In this document: piece after piece, positions 5,949 through 8,773 of the stretch | Layout: each line of letters opens with the position of its first letter | Numbering within the stretch: position 1 is the stretch's first letter | From: Planctomycetota bacterium | Lineage (GTDB): Bacteria > Patescibacteriota > Patescibacteriia > Patescibacteriales > UBA12465 | Reading direction: 5' to 3' | NCBI GenBank assembly: GCA_025453315.1 | Contig: JALOQQ010000035.1 | Location: 1 to 8,773, forward strand | DNA length: 8,773 bases | The notes under the pieces: generated by a model | Databases searched by the model: none | The model's input: only the letters and a program-made list of their open reading frames with translations | What the model was told of the DNA's origin: nothing | Translations under genes and position numbers: made by a program

Positions 5949-5977
5949 TTGACAAAATAGCAAAAAAACAATAAGAT
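5949..5977 (+). promoter_or_regulatory. sigma70-type promoter of lysA
   Basis: TTGACA (5949-5954), a 17-nt spacer and TAAGAT (5972-5977) form a strong promoter identical in both hexamers and spacing to that of pyrC. The predicted start near 5984 leaves a leader of about 56 nt that holds a tandem repeat and a consensus Shine-Dalgarno. Confidence 0.68.
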
Positions 5978-6000
5978 AATAAATTAAAATTACGAACATT

Positions 6001-6025
6001 AAACAATTAAAATAAACAATTAAAA
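6001..6025 (+). repeat. tandem 13-nt direct repeat in the lysA leader
   Basis: AAACAATTAAAA occurs twice with a 13-nt period (6001-6012 and 6014-6025), immediately before the Shine-Dalgarno. It may simply be low-complexity AT DNA, or an unstructured A-rich standby site for ribosomes. Confidence 0.55.
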
Positions 6026-6027
6026 AC

Positions 6028-6035
6028 AGGAGGTG
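6028..6035 (+). promoter_or_regulatory. full-consensus Shine-Dalgarno of lysA
   Basis: AGGAGGTG is complementary to the whole anti-Shine-Dalgarno core and sits 6 nt (from the last G of AGGAGG) before the ATG at 6040, which fixes the start. No other gene in the window has a comparable site. Confidence 0.9.
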
Positions 6036-6039
6036 TATT

Positions 6040-7299
6040 ATGCCAATGTCAAAAAACTTTTCTGATCGTCTTAACTTAAACTTAAAAGCAATAGTTAAGC
6101 ACTTTGGAACTCCATTCCATATTTATGATGAAGCCGGAATTATTAGCACTGGCGAGCAATTAAAAAAAGCTTTTGCCAATTTACCCAATGGTTTTCGTGA
6201 ATACTTTGCCGTCAAAGCCCTACCTAACCCCAGTATTTTAAAAATAATGAAAGACCTAGGTTTTGGTTTTGATTGCAGTTCGATTCCGGAAATTTCTTTA
6301 AGCCAAATAGTTGAAGCGAAAGAAGAAGACATTATGTTTACTTCCAATAATACTTCAAAACTTGAGTTTGATAGAGCCTTGATGATCGATAGTATTATTA
6401 ATATCGATGACATAAGTTTATTTAACAAGCTTCCTCGATTACCGCAAATAATTTGTTTTCGTTATAATCCTGGTTCGCGTCGTCAAGGTAATAGTATTTT
6501 GGGCAATCCTGAAGAAGCTAAATATGGCGTCACACACGAACAAATCATCGAAGCTTACCGCTTAGCTAAAAATAAGGGGGTAAAACGTTTTGGATTACAC
6601 ACTATGATAGTGTCTAACGAATTAAATTATTTTAACTTGGTTAAAACTGCTGGTATGTTACTTTCTTTAGCTGAAGAATTAAAAAAAGAACTTGATATCA
6701 AGTTAGAATTTGTAAATATTGGTGGTGGCTTGGGAATTCCTTATAAACCAGAGAGTAAGGGTTTGGATTTATTAGAAATGGCCGAGGAAATAACCAGATT
6801 ATTTAAAGACTTTCAGAATAAAAATGGTTATTGTCCGAAATTATTAATGGAAAGTGGTCGTTATATGACTGGTCCGCATGGCGTTTTGATAACTACCTGT
6901 ATTAATAAAAAAGATATTTATCGTAAATACTGCCAGGTAGATGCTTGCATGTCATCGCTTATGCGTCCCGGAATATACGGCGCCTATCATCATATAACCG
7001 TCTTAGGTAAAGATGATTCTGCCCCTCAAGAAAAAGTGGATGTTGCTGGATCGCTATGCGAAAATAATGATAAGTTTGCTATTGAAAGAATGTTACCACA
7101 AATTGAAGAAGGTGATATTTTAATAATTCATGACACTGGTGCACACGGTCATGCTATGGGCTTCAACTATAACGGTCGCCTGCGTCCGCAGGAATTATTA
7201 TTAACTAAAAATGGCGAAGTTAAACTTATTAGACGTGAAGAAACCATGAACGATTATTTTGCAACCTTAGATTTTAAAAAAAATATTTTAAAGTTGTAA
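6040..7299 (+). CDS. lysA: diaminopimelate decarboxylase-type PLP enzyme (fold type III)
   Basis: LysA decarboxylates meso-diaminopimelate to lysine using PLP. The 419-residue protein has the N-terminal alanine-racemase-like barrel and the C-terminal sheet domain. PLP-binding Lys is K59 in YFAVKALPNP. NIGGGLG (226-232) binds the phosphate and ESGRYM (271-276) follows the usual ExGR pattern. The C-terminal half carries MRPGIYGAYH, CEN with the catalytic-type C340, DTGAHGHAMGFNYN (365-378) with Y377, and the RxRP-like RLRP. These point to LysA rather than ornithine or carboxynorspermidine decarboxylase. One departure: the usual GLHxHIGSQ strand reads GLHTMIVSNELN (185 onward), so the second His and the HIGS core are absent. 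Substrate identity is therefore less certain. No other lysine-pathway gene is nearby. It has its own promoter, the best Shine-Dalgarno of the window, and a terminator at 7363-7397. Confidence 0.88.
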   Translation: MPMSKNFSDRLNLNLKAIVKHFGTPFHIYDEAGIISTGEQLKKAFANLPNGFREYFAVKALPNPSILKIMKDLGFGFDCSSIPEISLSQIVEAKEEDIMFTSNNTSKLEFDRALMIDSIINIDDISLFNKLPRLPQIICFRYNPGSRRQGNSILGNPEEAKYGVTHEQIIEAYRLAKNKGVKRFGLHTMIVSNELNYFNLVKTAGMLLSLAEELKKELDIKLEFVNIGGGLGIPYKPESKGLDLLEMAEEITRLFKDFQNKNGYCPKLLMESGRYMTGPHGVLITTCINKKDIYRKYCQVDACMSSLMRPGIYGAYHHITVLGKDDSAPQEKVDVAGSLCENNDKFAIERMLPQIEEGDILIIHDTGAHGHAMGFNYNGRLRPQELLLTKNGEVKLIRREETMNDYFATLDFKKNILKL

Positions 7300-7327
7300 A
7301 AATTTAAAGTCATGATTTCAGTCACCA

Positions 7328-7356
7328 TTTTAATAATCATCAGATTATTATTAAAA
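7328..7356. repeat. AT-only inverted repeat after lysA
   Basis: TTTTAATAAT (7328-7337) and ATTATTAAAA (7347-7356) form a 10-bp stem with a 9-nt loop. It contains no G-C pair and is weak; it may help 3'-end formation next to the stronger terminator at 7363. Confidence 0.4.
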
Positions 7357-7362
7357 AAATAT

Positions 7363-7397
7363 AAAGACAATTATTAACTTAATTGTCTTTCTTCTTT
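7363..7397. terminator. bidirectional terminator between lysA and the DHH-family gene
   Basis: AAAGACAATT (7363-7372) and AATTGTCTTT (7381-7390) form a perfect 10-bp stem with an 8-nt loop. On the plus strand CTTCTTTTTA follows. On the minus strand ATATTTTTTT follows. It can serve both convergent genes. Confidence 0.82.
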
Positions 7398-7444
7398 TTA
7401 TTCAACTTTATTTATTTTTTCAAAATTAATCATAATATTAAAAA

Positions 7445-8371
7445 CTAATTTATCAATAAGGGCACAATTTGTTTACGTAATAATAGTTTAGAATTTCGAG
7501 CAATGCCAGAATTAAATACTAAATTCATTTTAGTTTTTAAAATTTTCTCAGTATTCTTGTCAATCGCTAAAAAAATATTATAAGAATTATTAATATCAGC
7601 GGCCGTTAAAAATATATGATCCAGATTATTCTTCTTTTTTAATTCTTGTAAAATAATAATTAATTCTTCCCTTTTAACTATTAATAAATTATCGAGATCA
7701 TAACCTTCAATCTGAGCAATACCAAAATTACCAGGAAAATTAAAAACTTTAAAATCATCTTTAATAACTTCGCTTAAATTATTTTTTAAATATTCGGTCT
7801 TATAAATAAACATCTGCTCAGAAATCATTTTAAAAGCTAATGGACTCACGTTTTTTTTAATATACTCAATGGCTTTTTTATCGCGATTACTAACTATTTC
7901 AGCTTTAAAATTTAAAGTATTAGAAAAAATCGCTCCACCTAGCATCAACATTATTTCTTCACTGGGGAATAAACTATTTTCTATAAATTTTTCTAAAATC
8001 AAAGTAGCGGCCGCTCCAACCATTTCAATTTGTATTTTGGCTTGAGGAAATAATTCGTAAGCCTGATGAGCGAGACGATGATCAATTACTTCTTTTACTT
8101 TTGCTTTCTGAATAATCTCGGGCATACCTTTAATATCACTAGCATCTACTATTATAAAGTCAAAAAAATCATTTTGTGGATTATAACATAAACCATCTTC
8201 AAGATTTAATCTTTCTAGCAAAAATCGAGCTTCAATCTGGGGACGACCATAAATACCGGCAATATACTGATAATCATTTTGAGTTTTATTTAAAAACTGA
8301 CTATAGGCATAAGCACAGGCTACGCCATCTAAATCAGGATTAATTTTAGGTGTAATTAAAGTCTTAAACAT
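7445..8371 (-). CDS. family II (Mn-type) inorganic pyrophosphatase homologue, DHH/DHHA2 fold, metal site altered
   Basis: The 308 residues track Bacillus PpaC (about 309) along their whole length: NPDLDGVACAYAYS (11-24) for NPDTDTICSAIAYA, IIVDASD (73-79) for VDHNE, EVIDHRLA (94-101) for EVIDHHRIA, GAIFSNTLNFK (146-156) for SAIISDSLLFK, and LLLRKQIVPLL (296-306) for the C-terminal RKxxVVPxL substrate clamp. Several active-site residues differ. The first His ligand is Lys9, DHH has become DHR (Arg99), the last metal Asp is Asn151, and the His after the bridging Asp76 is Ala77. D13, D15, D76, D97, H98 and the R299-K300 pair remain. Canonical Mn-pyrophosphatase chemistry is therefore doubtful. 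It may be a related phosphoesterase with altered metal use, or a binding protein. No frameshift or stop is present, so it is maintained. It is divergent from rpmA, and a TGTTATAAT lies 8 nt before its ATG. Confidence 0.83.
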   Translation of the reverse strand: MFKTLITPKINPDLDGVACAYAYSQFLNKTQNDYQYIAGIYGRPQIEARFLLERLNLEDGLCYNPQNDFFDFIIVDASDIKGMPEIIQKAKVKEVIDHRLAHQAYELFPQAKIQIEMVGAAATLILEKFIENSLFPSEEIMLMLGGAIFSNTLNFKAEIVSNRDKKAIEYIKKNVSPLAFKMISEQMFIYKTEYLKNNLSEVIKDDFKVFNFPGNFGIAQIEGYDLDNLLIVKREELIIILQELKKKNNLDHIFLTAADINNSYNIFLAIDKNTEKILKTKMNLVFNSGIARNSKLLLRKQIVPLLIN

Positions 8372-8379
8372 ATAATATT

Positions 8380-8388
8380 ATTATAACA
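8380..8388 (-). promoter_or_regulatory. extended -10 element of the DHH-family gene
   Basis: On the minus strand this reads TGTTATAAT, a perfect -10 hexamer with a TGn extension and no good -35. Its downstream edge is 8 nt from the ATG, so transcription would start at or within about 2 nt of the start codon, implying a leaderless mRNA. Confidence 0.5.
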
Positions 8389-8418
8389 AAAACAAGGCTT
8401 AAAGACGAATTTGTTTAA

Positions 8419-8446
8419 TTGACAACGATAATAATATTGTTATAAT
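8419..8446 (+). promoter_or_regulatory. consensus sigma70 promoter P1 of rpmA
   Basis: TTGACA (8419-8424), a 16-nt spacer and TATAAT (8441-8446) match the consensus in all 12 hexamer positions. The predicted start near 8453 leaves a leader of about 106 nt before rpmA. A strong promoter suits a ribosomal protein gene. Confidence 0.8.
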
Positions 8447-8453
8447 TCAAAGT

Positions 8454-8470
8454 CAACCTGATTAAGGTTG
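8454..8470 (+). promoter_or_regulatory. 5'-end hairpin of the rpmA leader RNA
   Basis: CAACCT (8454-8459) and AGGTTG (8465-8470) form a 6-bp stem with a 5-nt loop, starting at the predicted transcript start of P1. The segment GATTAAGGTTG (8460-8470) recurs as GATAAAGGTTG at 8487-8497, so the first arm could pair with either copy. Possible roles are mRNA protection or autoregulation by a ribosomal protein; this is inference. Confidence 0.45.
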
Positions 8471-8480
8471 CCAATTTGAT

Positions 8481-8509
8481 TTGACAGATAAAGGTTGATT
8501 TGCTACTTT
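8481..8509 (+). promoter_or_regulatory. possible second promoter P2 of rpmA
   Basis: A second TTGACA (8481-8486) is followed after 17 nt by TACTTT (8504-8509), which has a TGC extension directly before it. The -10 hexamer matches at only 3 of 6 positions, so this is weaker than P1. Its start would fall near 8516, about 43 nt before the ATG. Confidence 0.4.
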
Positions 8510-8558
8510 ATATCATATTAATCATTCTAATTAAGTAATTCTTTAATTGTAGACTACT

Positions 8559-8773
8559 ATGTCAACCAAAAAAGCCGCCGGCTCAACTACGCTAGGACGA
8601 GATTCAGCTGGCAAACGCTTAGGCGTAAAAATTGCGGATGGCGACATTGCAAGACCAGGCAATATTATTATTAGACAAAGAGGTACTAAATATCATGTTG
8701 GTACTAATGTTCGCAAAGGAAAAGATGATACTATTTTTTCTATGACAACGGGTGCCTCAACTTCAAAATTCAA
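8559..8773 (+). CDS. rpmA: 50S ribosomal protein L27 (bL27), 3' end outside window
   Basis: ATG at 8559 opens a frame of 71 complete codons before the window ends; L27 is usually about 85-95 residues. The N-terminus shows the family signature: Lys-rich start, AGSTTLGRDSAGKRLGVK, then GNIIIRQRGTKYHVGTNV and a GKDDTIF segment. The flexible N-terminal tail of bL27 reaches into the peptidyl transferase centre of the 50S subunit. The start MSTKKAAGS lacks the cleavable N-terminal extension found in Firmicutes L27. No Shine-Dalgarno precedes the ATG. The usual partner rplU (L21) is not upstream; the gene has its own strong promoter and a leader of about 106 nt. The visible C-terminal part (SMTTGASTSKF) departs from the common FA.xDGxVxF ending, so the tail may be unusual. 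Confidence 0.96.
   Translation, partial: MSTKKAAGSTTLGRDSAGKRLGVKIADGDIARPGNIIIRQRGTKYHVGTNVRKGKDDTIFSMTTGASTSKF

Noticed and set aside
6123..6428. A 101-codon minus-strand ORF inside lysA
   Set aside because: It lies entirely within a well-conserved enzyme gene on the opposite strand and resembles no family.
8372..8558. A tRNA or known riboswitch upstream of rpmA
   Set aside because: No cloverleaf or recognisable riboswitch core is visible; the structure is explained by short repeats and promoters.
1..8773. CRISPR array, insertion sequence or prophage
   Set aside because: No spaced direct-repeat array, transposase, integrase or phage-like frame is present.

Overview
The window is AT-rich, gene-dense bacterial DNA with short intergenic gaps and single-copy housekeeping genes. 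It has weak or absent Shine-Dalgarno sequences (one striking exception) and several sigma70-type promoters close to, or directly against, start codons. UGA is a normal stop (engB ends in TGA), so the code is not the UGA-glycine code of Gracilibacteria/Absconditabacteria. A small-genome lineage such as Patescibacteria/CPR (Parcubacteria-like) fits best. That is inferred from style and gene content, not from a marker phylogeny.

Layout, left to right. At 1-321 (-) lies the 5' part of a His/Cys-rich single-pass membrane protein. At 374-1003 (-) is a class I SAM methyltransferase. It is divergent from pyrC (dihydroorotase, 1116-2189, +), with back-to-back promoters between them. pyrC converges on a PurH-family gene (2331-3953, -) across a bidirectional terminator. 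Upstream of purH is a 67-bp near-perfect inverted repeat. Next come a hypothetical gene (4220-4651, -) with its own terminator and, upstream of it, a 217-bp leader. The minus-strand pair EamA transporter then engB (5885-4869) follows. It is divergent from a lysA-type decarboxylase (6040-7299, +) with back-to-back promoters. A bidirectional terminator separates lysA from a degenerate family II pyrophosphatase/DHH protein (7445-8371, -). Finally rpmA (ribosomal protein L27) starts at 8559 (+) and runs off the edge.

Functionally the window mixes nucleotide synthesis (pyrC, purH), ribosome assembly and translation (engB, rpmA), a PLP decarboxylase, a small transporter and proteins of unknown role. 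The genes do not form one pathway; most have their own promoter.

The most interesting structure is the leader at 4652-4860 (-). It has a consensus promoter, a 26-codon ORF starting at the predicted transcription start with six Leu codons in seven positions, a hairpin over that ORF, and an intrinsic terminator 35 nt before the downstream start. The hairpin's 3' arm can instead pair with the terminator's 5' arm. This is the architecture of a leader-peptide transcription attenuator, placed before a gene of unknown function. Two enzyme homologues also have substituted active sites: the PurH cyclohydrolase domain lacks its Lys-Thr-Leu-His-Pro motif, and the pyrophosphatase homologue has lost several metal-site residues.
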